DNA of 9,031 nt from Bacteroidota bacterium (lineage in GTDB: Bacteria; Bacteroidota; Bacteroidia; Bacteroidales; B39-G9): NCBI GenBank assembly GCA_003648455.1, contig QMPG01000113.1:1-9031 (forward strand), written 5' to 3'. Numbering within the stretch: position 1 is the first letter of the stretch; every line of letters starts with the position of its first letter. Under the pieces are notes generated by a model, which was given only the letters and a program-made list of their open reading frames with translations, was not told the DNA's origin and did no database searches. This document shows, piece after piece, positions 1 to 6,570 of this stretch. A program made the translations under genes and the position numbers.

Positions 1-1755
1 CAAATAACCTGTTTTTAATTCCCTGTAATCTTTATTTATAATATCTTTCCTTTCATAATCGAAGAATTTTAAAAATGCATTATTACATTCTAAAATTAAT
101 CCATTTGTATCGATAATGAGGATTCCCTCTTCAGCATTTTTTATTATTAATTCTATAAACTCTTTTGCTTTACGTAATTCTTTTTCTACGTTTCTCCTTT
201 CATCAATCTCGCTTTCTAATTTTTTATTTATCTTAACTTTAAGCAAATATCTATTATAAATCAAAAATAAAAGAACGATAATTAAAATTATTCCAACTAT
301 AAAGAAATAGCTTGCAGTTCTTTGTCTATTAATTTTTTCTTGTTGTAATTCTTTATCTTTTGATAATAACTGGAGCTCTTTTTCTTTTTTTTCAATCTCT
401 AATTTATTTTGAAAAATAGTTATTTTCTTTTGACTTTCGTTATTAAATACAGTGTCGTATAAATCAATATAAAGTTTTGAATATTTAAAAGCTTTTTGAT
501 AATCACCTAATTTATAATATGATATATATAACCCCTCATAATTGTTTAGAATATTTTTTTTTGTTTTAATTTTCAATGCAATTTTTTGACTTTTATGATA
601 TGATTTTATTGCTTTTCTATAATCACCTTTTTCTTTATAAAGCAATCCTAAATTATCATAGGCGTTTGCGATACCGGACAAATCACCAATTTCTTCTTTT
701 AGTTTAATCGATTTATTAAAATAATCTATAGCTTCATTATAATGTTTCTTTTCAATGTAAATTAAACCGATATTGTTGTAATTATCGGCAATTCCTTTTT
801 TATTTTTCAAAGTATTTTCAATAGAAAGTGCTTCTTGATAATATATTAATGCTTTATCATATTCTTTTAAATAATAATAAATATTACCAATGTTCCTTAA
901 ACTGATTGCAATACCTCTTTTATTATGGAATTTTTCTTTTATTTTTATTGATTTTTCATAAAATTCAAGAGATTTTTCATAATTTTTTAGTTGATAATAA
1001 ATCTGTCCAATATTGTTATATAAAACAGCAATTAAAAAATCTTGTTTTAGTTCTTCACATAAGTTTAAAGATTTTTGATAATAATCTAAAGACTTGCTGT
1101 AGCTCCCTAAGCTATAATATACTTTACCAATACTGTTGTAACAATAGGCTGTACCTAATTTATTATTCTTAGCTTTATTAATTAATATTGATTTCTCATA
1201 ATATTCTAAGGCTTTGTCATATTCAGCCCATTCTTTATTTAAAGAACCTAAATTGTCATAAAGAGAAGCTAATAAAAGGCTGTCAGAATTTGAGTTGGAA
1301 TTAAAAATAATTAAAGCCTTTTGAAAGTAATCTTGTGCTGTTTTATAATCATTTCTATAATAATATAATTCACCTATATATGATAATGTTTCTATTATTC
1401 GATTAGTTTCGTTTAGCTCTTTATTTATTGACAAAGAAAGCTTGAAATAATTTATTGCTTTATCAAATTTTGATTTATTAACATAAATTAATCCTAAATT
1501 ATTATACGCTTTAGCTTCTTCTTTTTTGTTATTAATTTTTTTTGCCAATATTAGTGCACTTTCACCGTATTTTAAGCTTTTTTCAATTGATTTGTTAAGT
1601 AGAGATTGAGACAGTTCATTAAAAAGTTTCACTTTCTTAATACCGCTTGAATTTTTCAATTCATTTTCTAAACTGTCAATTTGTTTATTGGCAAAACAAG
1701 AAGAAGATATTATAAAGAAAAATAATATACTAAAGAAATGTAATTTTAAAAACAT
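1..1755 (-). CDS. TPR-rich membrane sensor with PAS domain, probable histidine kinase (C-terminus outside window)
   Basis: The frame is open from the ATG at 1755 to the window edge (585 codons, no stop), so the C-terminus is missing. Residues 1-22 form a hydrophobic signal peptide, probably cut after CFA. Residues about 83-435 hold nine TPR units of the form YNNIGxIYxxxxxYxKAxxYYxKSL. From the third unit (about 165) the units start exactly every 40 residues (165, 205, 245, 285, 325, 365, 405). Residues about 440-480 are Lys/Glu/Gln-rich and look like a coiled coil. Residues 482-500 are one membrane helix, and a PAS domain begins near 532 (IIKNAEEGILIIDTNG). In this family periplasmic TPRs precede a cytoplasmic signalling output, usually a HisKA/HATPase kinase. 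The kinase part is inferred because it lies off the edge. A different output domain is possible. Confidence 0.85.
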   Translation of the reverse strand, partial: MFLKLHFFSILFFFIISSSCFANKQIDSLENELKNSSGIKKVKLFNELSQSLLNKSIEKSLKYGESALILAKKINNKKEEAKAYNNLGLIYVNKSKFDKAINYFKLSLSINKELNETNRIIETLSYIGELYYYRNDYKTAQDYFQKALIIFNSNSNSDSLLLASLYDNLGSLNKEWAEYDKALEYYEKSILINKAKNNKLGTAYCYNSIGKVYYSLGSYSKSLDYYQKSLNLCEELKQDFLIAVLYNNIGQIYYQLKNYEKSLEFYEKSIKIKEKFHNKRGIAISLRNIGNIYYYLKEYDKALIYYQEALSIENTLKNKKGIADNYNNIGLIYIEKKHYNEAIDYFNKSIKLKEEIGDLSGIANAYDNLGLLYKEKGDYRKAIKSYHKSQKIALKIKTKKNILNNYEGLYISYYKLGDYQKAFKYSKLYIDLYDTVFNNESQKKITIFQNKLEIEKKEKELQLLSKDKELQQEKINRQRTASYFFIVGIILIIVLLFLIYNRYLLKVKINKKLESEIDERRNVEKELRKAKEFIELIIKNAEEGILIIDTNGLILECNNAFLKFFDYERKDIINKDYRELKTGYL

Positions 1756-1786
1756 TAAATTTATTTAAAAAAGTAAATAGTTAAAA

Positions 1787-1794
1787 CAAATTTA
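1787..1794 (-). promoter_or_regulatory. possible Bacteroidota -7 promoter element for the TPR sensor gene
   Basis: On the minus strand this reads TAAATTTG, an exact match to the TAnnTTTG -7 consensus of Bacteroidota housekeeping sigma factors, 31 bp upstream of the ATG at 1755. The matching -33 TTTG is only weakly present (ATTT-like at about the right distance). In such AT-rich sequence chance matches are common. Confidence 0.3.
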
Positions 1795-1865
1795 AGAATT
1801 TTTTTTTGGATATAGAAATAAAATTGACATACTTATTATATTAGATATTTATTATAAAAATAAAG

Positions 1866-1938
1866 AGCGGAAAACGGGATTCGAACCCGCGACCTTTAGC
1901 TTGGGAAGCTAATGCTCTACCAACTGAGCTATTTCCGC
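1866..1938 (-). tRNA. tRNA-Gly (anticodon CCC)
   Basis: The minus strand folds as a complete 73-nt cloverleaf. The acceptor arms GCGGAAA and TTTCCGC pair fully. The D-arm contains AGCTCAGTTGGTAGAGCA. The anticodon stem TTAGC/GCTAA closes the loop TTCCCAA, giving anticodon CCC at 1903-1905. The T-arm is GCGGG-TTCGAAT-CCCGT. The discriminator base is U, as usual for bacterial tRNA-Gly. CCA is not encoded. It is the last of three tRNAs in the cluster and reads the codon GGG. Confidence 0.96.
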
Positions 1939-1951
1939 AATATTTTTAATG

Positions 1952-2024
1952 AGCCTCTCATGGGACTTGAACCCACGACCTGCTCATTACGAATGAGCTG
2001 CTCTACCAACTGAGCTAAAGAGGC
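1952..2024 (-). tRNA. tRNA-Thr (anticodon CGT)
   Basis: The minus strand gives a 73-nt cloverleaf with acceptor arms GCCTCTT and GAGAGGC (one G-U pair). The anticodon stem GCTCA/TGAGC closes the loop TTCGTAA, giving anticodon CGT at 1989-1991, which reads the Thr codon ACG. The T-arm is GTGGG-TTCAAGT-CCCAT. CCA is not encoded. It lies 13 bp from tRNA-Gly and 3 bp from tRNA-Pro, so all three are almost certainly processed from one transcript. Confidence 0.96.
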
Positions 2025-2027
2025 AAG

Positions 2028-2101
2028 TCGGGGTGGCGGGATTCGAACCCACGACCTCCACGTCCCGAACGTGGCGCGCTGCCTGGCTGCGCTACACCCC
2101 G
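2028..2101 (-). tRNA. tRNA-Pro (anticodon CGG)
   Basis: The minus strand gives a 74-nt cloverleaf. The acceptor arms CGGGGTG and CACCCCG pair fully and are followed by discriminator A, with C1-G72 as is typical of bacterial tRNA-Pro. The anticodon stem CCACG/CGTGG closes the loop TTCGGGA, giving anticodon CGG at 2065-2067, which reads the codon CCG. The T-loop is TTCGAAT. CCA is not encoded. It is the first gene of the cluster in transcription order. Confidence 0.96.
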
Positions 2102-2510
2102 ATAATATTATTAATTTTTATTGATTATTAATTATTAAAATTTAGTCTTATGAATTTTAATGTTATATAATTCATATCTACTATGTTAGTAAGCAATAAT
2201 CAAAAATTAATTTGCCTTAAAAAATCGTTAATAATATTAAAAAATTTATTCTCACAAAAATATAATTTTTTTAATATATCTTATTCTGTTATGAATAATT
2301 TTTTTTTATGTAATCTTTATTTTATTATTTTTACGATAAATAATGAAATTAGAAATTGGAAGCTTGAAATTGGAATTTAATAAACCTCTGCTTCACTATG
2401 GGGCTGGCTTAATGACAACAAATGACATCGAAGTCAAATGACCATCAATGATGAACCCGAGTACTCAGGATAAATATCTGGTAATTAACATCTTATTAAA
2501 ATATAATTAA
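2102..2510. other. AT-rich spacer with a GC-richer island upstream of the symporter
   Basis: This 409-bp stretch separates the tRNA cluster from the divergently read symporter, so it should hold both promoters, but no clear pair of -33/-7 elements is visible. About 2102-2340 is AT low-complexity sequence with no credible gene. GAAATTGGAA is repeated at 2352-2361 and 2366-2375. About 2382-2485 is clearly richer in G and C. It contains AATGAC at 2411, 2421 and 2437, AATGAT at 2447, and the 8-bp palindrome GAGTACTC at 2459-2466. This island could be regulatory sequence for the symporter or a relic of a repeat; the sequence does not decide which. Confidence 0.6.
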
Positions 2511-3722
2511 ATGAAAAAATTAAAACTGCATTGGCAAATATTAATAGCTCTAAGTTTAGCAATTGTGTTTGCTTTATTTTTCCCTAAATATGTACCATAC
2601 GTAAGTTGGATGGGTGATTTATTTATAAGAGCTCTTAAAATGGTAATTATACCCTTGATTTTAAGCTCAATAATATCAGGAATAACAAATATAGGTTCAG
2701 CTGAGAATCTTGGCAGAATCGGGCTTAAAACGCTTTTATATTATGTTTTAACCAGCACATTAGCCATTATTACCGGTTTGTTGTTTGTAAACATAATAAA
2801 ACCCGGAGTTGGAGCTGATTTAGGTTTATCTCAAACAGTTGAAGGTATAGGGGCAACACGAGATTCTTTTGGAACAACAATGATGAACATTGTTCCCACT
2901 AACATTTTCGCTGCTATTGTAGAAAACAAAATGCTTTCAATAATATTTTTTGCTATTTTATTTGGGTTTTTTATTACTAAAACAAAGGATAAACATAGAT
3001 TGTTTTTAACTGATTTATTTAACTCAGTATTTGATGTGATGATGAAAATCACCATGTTTGTCATAAAATTCACACCTTTAGGTATTTTTGGAATTATTGC
3101 TAAAGTTGTATCAGAACACAATAATTTAGCTGAATTAGGCGCACGAATGGGTATTTATATGGCAACTGTTTTTGTTGCTCTTTTTGTACATTCATTTTTA
3201 ACCCTACCTTTTCTTTTAAAAACAATTGGTAAAGTGAAACCCGCAAAACATTTTAACGCTGTTAAAACTGCTTTATTAACAGCTTTTTCAACATCTTCGT
3301 CGAGTGCTACTCTACCTCTTACAATGACTGCTGTTGAAGATAATTCAGGAGTGTCAAATAAAATTACAAGCTTTACTCTACCACTAGGTGCGACTGTAAA
3401 TATGGATGGAACAGCTCTTTACGAATTAGTTGCTGCTATGTTTATTGCTCAGGCTTATGGTATTGATTTATCAATAACTGCTCAAATTATTGCAGTTTTT
3501 ACTGCATTATTAGCATCAATTGGTGCTGCAGGTATTCCAATGGCAGGTTTGGTTATGATTACAATTGTGTTATCGGCAATTGGACTGCCATTAGAAGGTG
3601 TTGGATTAATCTTAGCTGTTGATAGAATTCTAGATATGTTCAGAACTGCTGTAAATGTATGGAGTGATTCATGTGGTGCTGTTATTATTGCTAAAAGCGA
3701 AGGTGAAAAATTAAAGGTTTGA
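2511..3722 (+). CDS. dicarboxylate/amino acid:cation symporter, probably glutamate/aspartate
   Basis: This 403-residue inner-membrane protein belongs to the DAACS (GltP/GltPh/EAAT) family and has the family's usual length. It has about eight membrane helices plus two re-entrant hairpins. The Ser-rich hairpin 1 motif TSSSSATLP is at 261-269, NMDGT (sodium-binding helix 7) at 297-301, and the hairpin 2 motif GAAGIPMAG at 338-346. Helix 8 (DRILDMFRTAVNV) starts at 371. Its D371, D375, R378, T379 and N382 have the spacing of D390, D394, R397, T398 and N401 in GltPh. In that family the second Asp binds the substrate amino group and the Arg the side-chain carboxylate, so an acidic amino acid is more likely than a C4-dicarboxylate. 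The ATG has no Shine-Dalgarno. The gene stands alone and converges on aroC. Confidence 0.93.
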   Translation: MKKLKLHWQILIALSLAIVFALFFPKYVPYVSWMGDLFIRALKMVIIPLILSSIISGITNIGSAENLGRIGLKTLLYYVLTSTLAIITGLLFVNIIKPGVGADLGLSQTVEGIGATRDSFGTTMMNIVPTNIFAAIVENKMLSIIFFAILFGFFITKTKDKHRLFLTDLFNSVFDVMMKITMFVIKFTPLGIFGIIAKVVSEHNNLAELGARMGIYMATVFVALFVHSFLTLPFLLKTIGKVKPAKHFNAVKTALLTAFSTSSSSATLPLTMTAVEDNSGVSNKITSFTLPLGATVNMDGTALYELVAAMFIAQAYGIDLSITAQIIAVFTALLASIGAAGIPMAGLVMITIVLSAIGLPLEGVGLILAVDRILDMFRTAVNVWSDSCGAVIIAKSEGEKLKV

Positions 3723-3734
3723 TTTTCTTATTGT

Positions 3735-3891
3735 TCATTCCGAAGTGAGGAATCCCAATATTAAATGCTGTCATTCCGAAGTGAGGAACGAGCGAGGAAT
3801 CCCTTTTTTTATTTGAAGGGGATTCCTCCCTACGGTTCGGAATGACAGCGGTGATTGAAAGGGATTTCTCCCTACGGTCGAAATGACAGCG
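3735..3891. repeat. four-armed GTCATTCC-type hairpin repeat cluster between convergent genes
   Basis: Four related arms are present: two on the plus strand (3735-3756 and 3767-3803) and two on the minus strand (3818-3849 and 3861-3891). Arms 2 and 3 form a large inverted repeat: GCTGTCATTCCGAA at 3767-3780 pairs perfectly with 3836-3849, and GAGGAATCCC at 3794-3803 pairs with 3819-3828 around a T-rich loop. Each arm can also fold alone, as ATTCC/GGAAT in arms 1-3 and ATTTC/GAAAT in arm 4. It fills the spacer between the ends of the symporter and aroC, so it could act as a two-way terminator. It resembles REP-like elements. No transposase is nearby. Confidence 0.85.
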
Positions 3892-3899
3892 TTATATTA

Positions 3900-4970
3900 C
3901 TATAAGTAACATTTACTAATAAGGTAATAATCAGCCAAAACCATTGCAGTCATAGCTTCAACAACAGGAACAGCTCGTGGTACAAAACAAGGATCGTGTC
4001 TGCCTTTATTTTCGATTATAGCTCTATTATTATCAACATCAATAGTTTCTTGCTTCACAAAAATTGTTGGTGTTGGTTTAAAAGCTACTCTAAAATAAAT
4101 ATCTTCTCCATTGCTTATTCCTCCTTGGATTCCGCCTGAATTATTTGTTCGGGTTCGTACTTTATTATCTACAAAATAAAATAAATCATTATGCTCAGAA
4201 CCTTTCATCTGAGAAGATTCAAAGCCTGAACCAAATTCAAAACCTTTTACTGCATTTATTGATAAAATTGCTTTCCCAAGTTCTGCATTCAATTTGTTAA
4301 AAACAGGTTCTCCAATACCTTTCGGAAAGTCCTTAACAACACAAGTAATAATGCCTCCAAGGCTATCCCCTGATTTTTCAACTTCTTCAATTTGAGAAAT
4401 CATTTTAGCTGCAATTTCTTTATCAGGACATCTAACAATATTGCTTTCTATATTAGATAAATTTAAATCATTATAATTCTTATTTAACTCAATATTACCA
4501 ATTTGAGATACATAAGCAAAAATTTGAACTCCAATTTTATTAAGGATAAGTTTTGCAACAGCACCAGCTACAACAGTTGAAATGCTTGTTCGTGCAGATG
4601 CTCTTCCTCCGCCCCTATAATCTCTTATCCCATACTTTTGTTGATAAGTATAATCAGCATGCGAAGGACGAAAAATATTTTTATTTTCTTCATAATCAGA
4701 AGATTTCGCATCATTATTCCAAATTAAAAAAGCTATTGGCGTACCTAAAGTTTTTCTGTTGAACACCCCGGAAACTATTTCAAGTTTATCATCTTCTTTT
4801 CTTTTTGTGCTAATCTTTGACTGACCGGGTTTTCGGCGGTTTAGTTCATCTTGAATAAAATCAATATCAAAATCAATATTTGACGGACAGCCATCAATCA
4901 CTCCTCCAATAGTTTTCCCGTGAGATTCTCCAAAAGATGTTAATCGAAATAAATTACCAAAAGTGTTCAT
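3900..4970 (-). CDS. aroC: chorismate synthase
   Basis: This 356-residue cytoplasmic enzyme converts 5-enolpyruvylshikimate-3-phosphate to chorismate, the last step of the shikimate pathway. It needs reduced FMN. All three family signatures are visible: [16 protein letters not shown] at 14-29 with the conserved His17; RPSHADYT at 101-108 (conserved His104) followed by [12 protein letters not shown] at 118-129; and [18 protein letters not shown] at 323-340. Length and motif order are normal, with no sign of truncation. The start at 4970 leaves the usual short N-terminus ahead of the first signature. It lies 47 bp downstream of the small barrel gene on the same strand and may share its transcript. 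No other aromatic pathway genes are nearby. The stop abuts the repeat cluster at 3735-3891. Confidence 0.97.
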   Translation of the reverse strand: MNTFGNLFRLTSFGESHGKTIGGVIDGCPSNIDFDIDFIQDELNRRKPGQSKISTKRKEDDKLEIVSGVFNRKTLGTPIAFLIWNNDAKSSDYEENKNIFRPSHADYTYQQKYGIRDYRGGGRASARTSISTVVAGAVAKLILNKIGVQIFAYVSQIGNIELNKNYNDLNLSNIESNIVRCPDKEIAAKMISQIEEVEKSGDSLGGIITCVVKDFPKGIGEPVFNKLNAELGKAILSINAVKGFEFGSGFESSQMKGSEHNDLFYFVDNKVRTRTNNSGGIQGGISNGEDIYFRVAFKPTPTIFVKQETIDVDNNRAIIENKGRHDPCFVPRAVPVVEAMTAMVLADYYLISKCYL

Positions 4971-5017
4971 ATAAATAATATTGTATAATATACTAAAAAT
5001 TAGTTTTTTAGAAATAA

Positions 5018-5566
5018 TTAAAAATTAAACCCTAAACGAATTACCGGATTTGAATATGGTGTATTTGCTGTTTGATTTAAATTCCATAAAGCTGTAATCG
5101 TTACAGAAGAGCGCTCTCCAAGTCGCTGACGATAACCACCTCCAACCATAAAACAATTAAGCCAGAATCTATCTTGATTAGGATATTTGTTTAAAACATC
5201 AAAATATTTTGTTTCTATATTCAAAGCTTCATCTTCAACATGTAAAAAAAGATCTTCGTAGATAAAATATTTACCGAAAATTTTACATCCAAAAATATTA
5301 GTTTCCATATTAACAAAATCCCAACGACTGTCTTTGTAATATTGATAAGACAAGCCTACTCCTGCCGATAAATCATCTGTAATTCTGTAACCAACTAAAG
5401 GAGATACATCAACTTGTGTAATTGTTCCAAACTGCAAGCCAAGATTTCCTCCAAAAAATATTTTGTCGCTAAGTACTCTTTTGCTTTTTATTTGAGAAAA
5501 GGCTGAAAAAAAAAACAGATTGACTAAAATAAAGCTAATAAATAAATATTTTGTAATTCTTAGCAT
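5018..5566 (-). CDS. small outer-membrane beta-barrel protein, function unknown
   Basis: The 182-residue product starts with a basic stretch, then a hydrophobic core (about residues 7-22) and a likely signal peptidase I site after AFS (residue 24). The rest alternates polar and hydrophobic residues in short strands with aromatic girdles, such as [40 protein letters not shown] and [10 protein letters not shown]. It ends in RLGFNF, and a terminal Phe is the classic assembly signal of outer-membrane barrels. About eight strands could fit. Similar small barrels are common hypothetical proteins in Bacteroidota, and no specific ligand or role can be read from the sequence. It is divergent from the dehydrogenase gene at 5644 across a 77-bp AT-rich gap, and may be cotranscribed with aroC. 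A short A/T-only hairpin follows its stop (4993-5011). Confidence 0.82.
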   Translation of the reverse strand: MLRITKYLFISFILVNLFFFSAFSQIKSKRVLSDKIFFGGNLGLQFGTITQVDVSPLVGYRITDDLSAGVGLSYQYYKDSRWDFVNMETNIFGCKIFGKYFIYEDLFLHVEDEALNIETKYFDVLNKYPNQDRFWLNCFMVGGGYRQRLGERSSVTITALWNLNQTANTPYSNPVIRLGFNF

Positions 5567-5643
5567 AATTTTAATATTAAATTAATAAGTTTGCTATAAT
5601 TAAGTAAAATTACAAAAATTGTTTTTAAATTAAATAATTTGTC

Positions 5644-6354
5644 ATGAATATTATTATTACAGGTGCAAGTAAAGGTATTGGATATGAAATCGCAAAAGAA
5701 TTTGCAAAAAATAAACAAAACAAAATAACCTTAATATCAAGAGATTACGAACGATTAATTAATTTAAAAAATGAATGTTTAAACAAGGGCTTCGAATCTA
5801 AAATATTTACAATTAAATACGATTTTAACGAGCTTAATTTACAAAAGCAATTACTCCCCAAAATATTAAAATATTTTGACAAGATAGATATTCTAATTAA
5901 TAATGCCGGAGTGCTTGTTTATAAACCTTTTGAAGAAATTGATATTAATGAAGCTAAGCAGATGTTTAATGTAAATTTTTTTGCTGCTTCTGAGTTAATA
6001 AGAGTTTTATTGCCGTATTTTACAGTTGACAGTCATAAACATATCATTAATATAAGTAGTATGGGCGGATTTCAGGGAAGCGTAAAGTTTAAAGGACTTT
6101 CATATTACTCAGCAAGCAAAGCTGCAATTGCTAACTTAACAGAGTGCTTAGCTGAAGAATATAAAGACAGAAACATTTCATTTAACTGTTTAGCATTAGG
6201 TTCTGTGCAAACAGAAATGTTTAAAAAGGCATTTCCGGGAGTACAAGCATCGTTAAAGCCAAAAGAAATGGCAAAATTTATTGTTGATTTTGCAATAAAT
6301 GGTAATGAATTTTTTAATGGGAAAGTATTACCTGTCTCAATATCAACACCTTAA
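5644..6354 (+). CDS. short-chain dehydrogenase/reductase (SDR family), substrate unknown
   Basis: This 236-residue protein is a classical SDR with a Rossmann fold and presumably uses NAD(P)H. TGASKGIG (nucleotide-binding TGxxxGxG) is at residues 6-13, NNAG at 86-89, the active-site Asn at 111 (NVNFFA), Ser138/139 in NISSM, and the catalytic pair Tyr155 and Lys159 in YSASK. The stretch between the Ser and Tyr is a few residues longer than usual. The PG motif after strand 6 is replaced by LG (ALGSVQTEM, 184-192). A basic residue after the Gly-rich loop (R33 in ISRDYERL) hints at NADP preference, which is inference. The substrate cannot be read from sequence. It appears to be a single-gene unit: divergent from the barrel gene, convergent with buk, and followed by a strong hairpin. 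Confidence 0.9.
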   Translation: MNIIITGASKGIGYEIAKEFAKNKQNKITLISRDYERLINLKNECLNKGFESKIFTIKYDFNELNLQKQLLPKILKYFDKIDILINNAGVLVYKPFEEIDINEAKQMFNVNFFAASELIRVLLPYFTVDSHKHIINISSMGGFQGSVKFKGLSYYSASKAAIANLTECLAEEYKDRNISFNCLALGSVQTEMFKKAFPGVQASLKPKEMAKFIVDFAINGNEFFNGKVLPVSISTP

Positions 6355-6406
6355 TCCGCTTTATTCATGCAATTCATTTCGTTTTTGCATGAATAAATCG
6401 GGTTAA
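6351..6406 (+). terminator. long hairpin overlapping the SDR stop codon, likely terminator
   Basis: A 13-bp perfect stem, TTTATTCATGCAA (6360-6372) with TTGCATGAATAAA (6385-6397), is extended outward by TTAATCCG against CGGGTTAA (6399-6406). This gives a 22-bp stem with two imperfect positions and a 12-nt loop. The outer arm includes the TAA stop at 6352-6354. No T-tract follows on the plus strand, so it may protect the 3' end or work with other factors rather than act as a textbook intrinsic terminator. Confidence 0.65.
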
Positions 6407-6420
6407 AAATCAGGAATAAA

Positions 6421-6467
6421 TTTTGTCAATCAAAAAATACCACATTTATTAAAAAAAATTGACAAAA
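6421..6467. repeat. 10-bp inverted repeat in the SDR/buk convergent spacer
   Basis: TTTTGTCAAT (6421-6430) is matched perfectly by ATTGACAAAA (6458-6467) with a 27-bp AT-rich centre. It could be the stem of a terminator for buk on the minus strand, since it lies downstream of that gene, or a chance repeat in A/T-rich DNA. No mobile element boundary is evident. Confidence 0.4.
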
Positions 6468-6537
6468 AAAACACTATCTCTCAATAATGAAAAATAATGT
6501 TTTTTTTATATGTAACTGATAAACAGTCGTGTTAGTC

Positions 6538-6570
6538 AATAAATATTTATTATTATTTATTATTATTTAT
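6538..6570. repeat. AT palindrome and 10-bp tandem repeat at the buk 3' end
   Basis: AATAAATATTTATT (6538-6551) is a 14-bp palindrome. It runs into two exact copies of TATTATTTAT (6551-6560 and 6561-6570). The second copy covers the buk stop codon (6563-6565). This is probably slippage-prone low-complexity sequence. Confidence 0.6.

Noticed and set aside
906..1172. 88-codon plus-strand open frame
   Set aside because: It lies fully inside the minus-strand TPR gene and its Tyr/Leu/Asn-rich translation is the complement of the TPR repeats. It has no start context of its own.
1866..2101. tRNA cluster as an integration site of a mobile island
   Set aside because: No integrase gene and no direct repeat of a tRNA 3' end were seen in the window. 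The neighbouring genes look like ordinary chromosome.
2183..2380. 65-codon plus-strand open frame in the spacer after the tRNAs
   Set aside because: Its composition (Asn, Phe, Ile, Lys runs) is what random AT-rich DNA gives. It has no recognisable motif and ends in the GAAATTGGAA repeat.
2343..2441. 32-codon plus-strand mini-ORF crossing the GC-richer island
   Set aside because: It is too short, has no ribosome site or known motif, and could arise by chance. The island is better described as a possible regulatory or relic sequence.
2831..3121. 96-codon minus-strand open frame
   Set aside because: It is antisense to the conserved symporter gene, with no independent support.
3735..3891. Possible CRISPR array
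   Set aside because: There are only four arms, in both orientations, diverged and without regular unique spacers. No cas genes are present.
4553..4762. 69-codon plus-strand open frame
   Set aside because: It is antisense to the signature motifs of aroC, so it is a shadow frame.
4993..5011. CTAAAAA/TTTTTAG hairpin after the barrel gene as a terminator
   Set aside because: The stem is nearly all A/T with one G/C pair at its end, so it is weak and likely by chance. Readthrough into aroC remains plausible.
5567..5643. Divergent promoter pair between the barrel gene and the SDR gene
   Set aside because: Both promoters should be here, but no TTTG/TAnnTTTG pair with correct spacing could be found on either strand.
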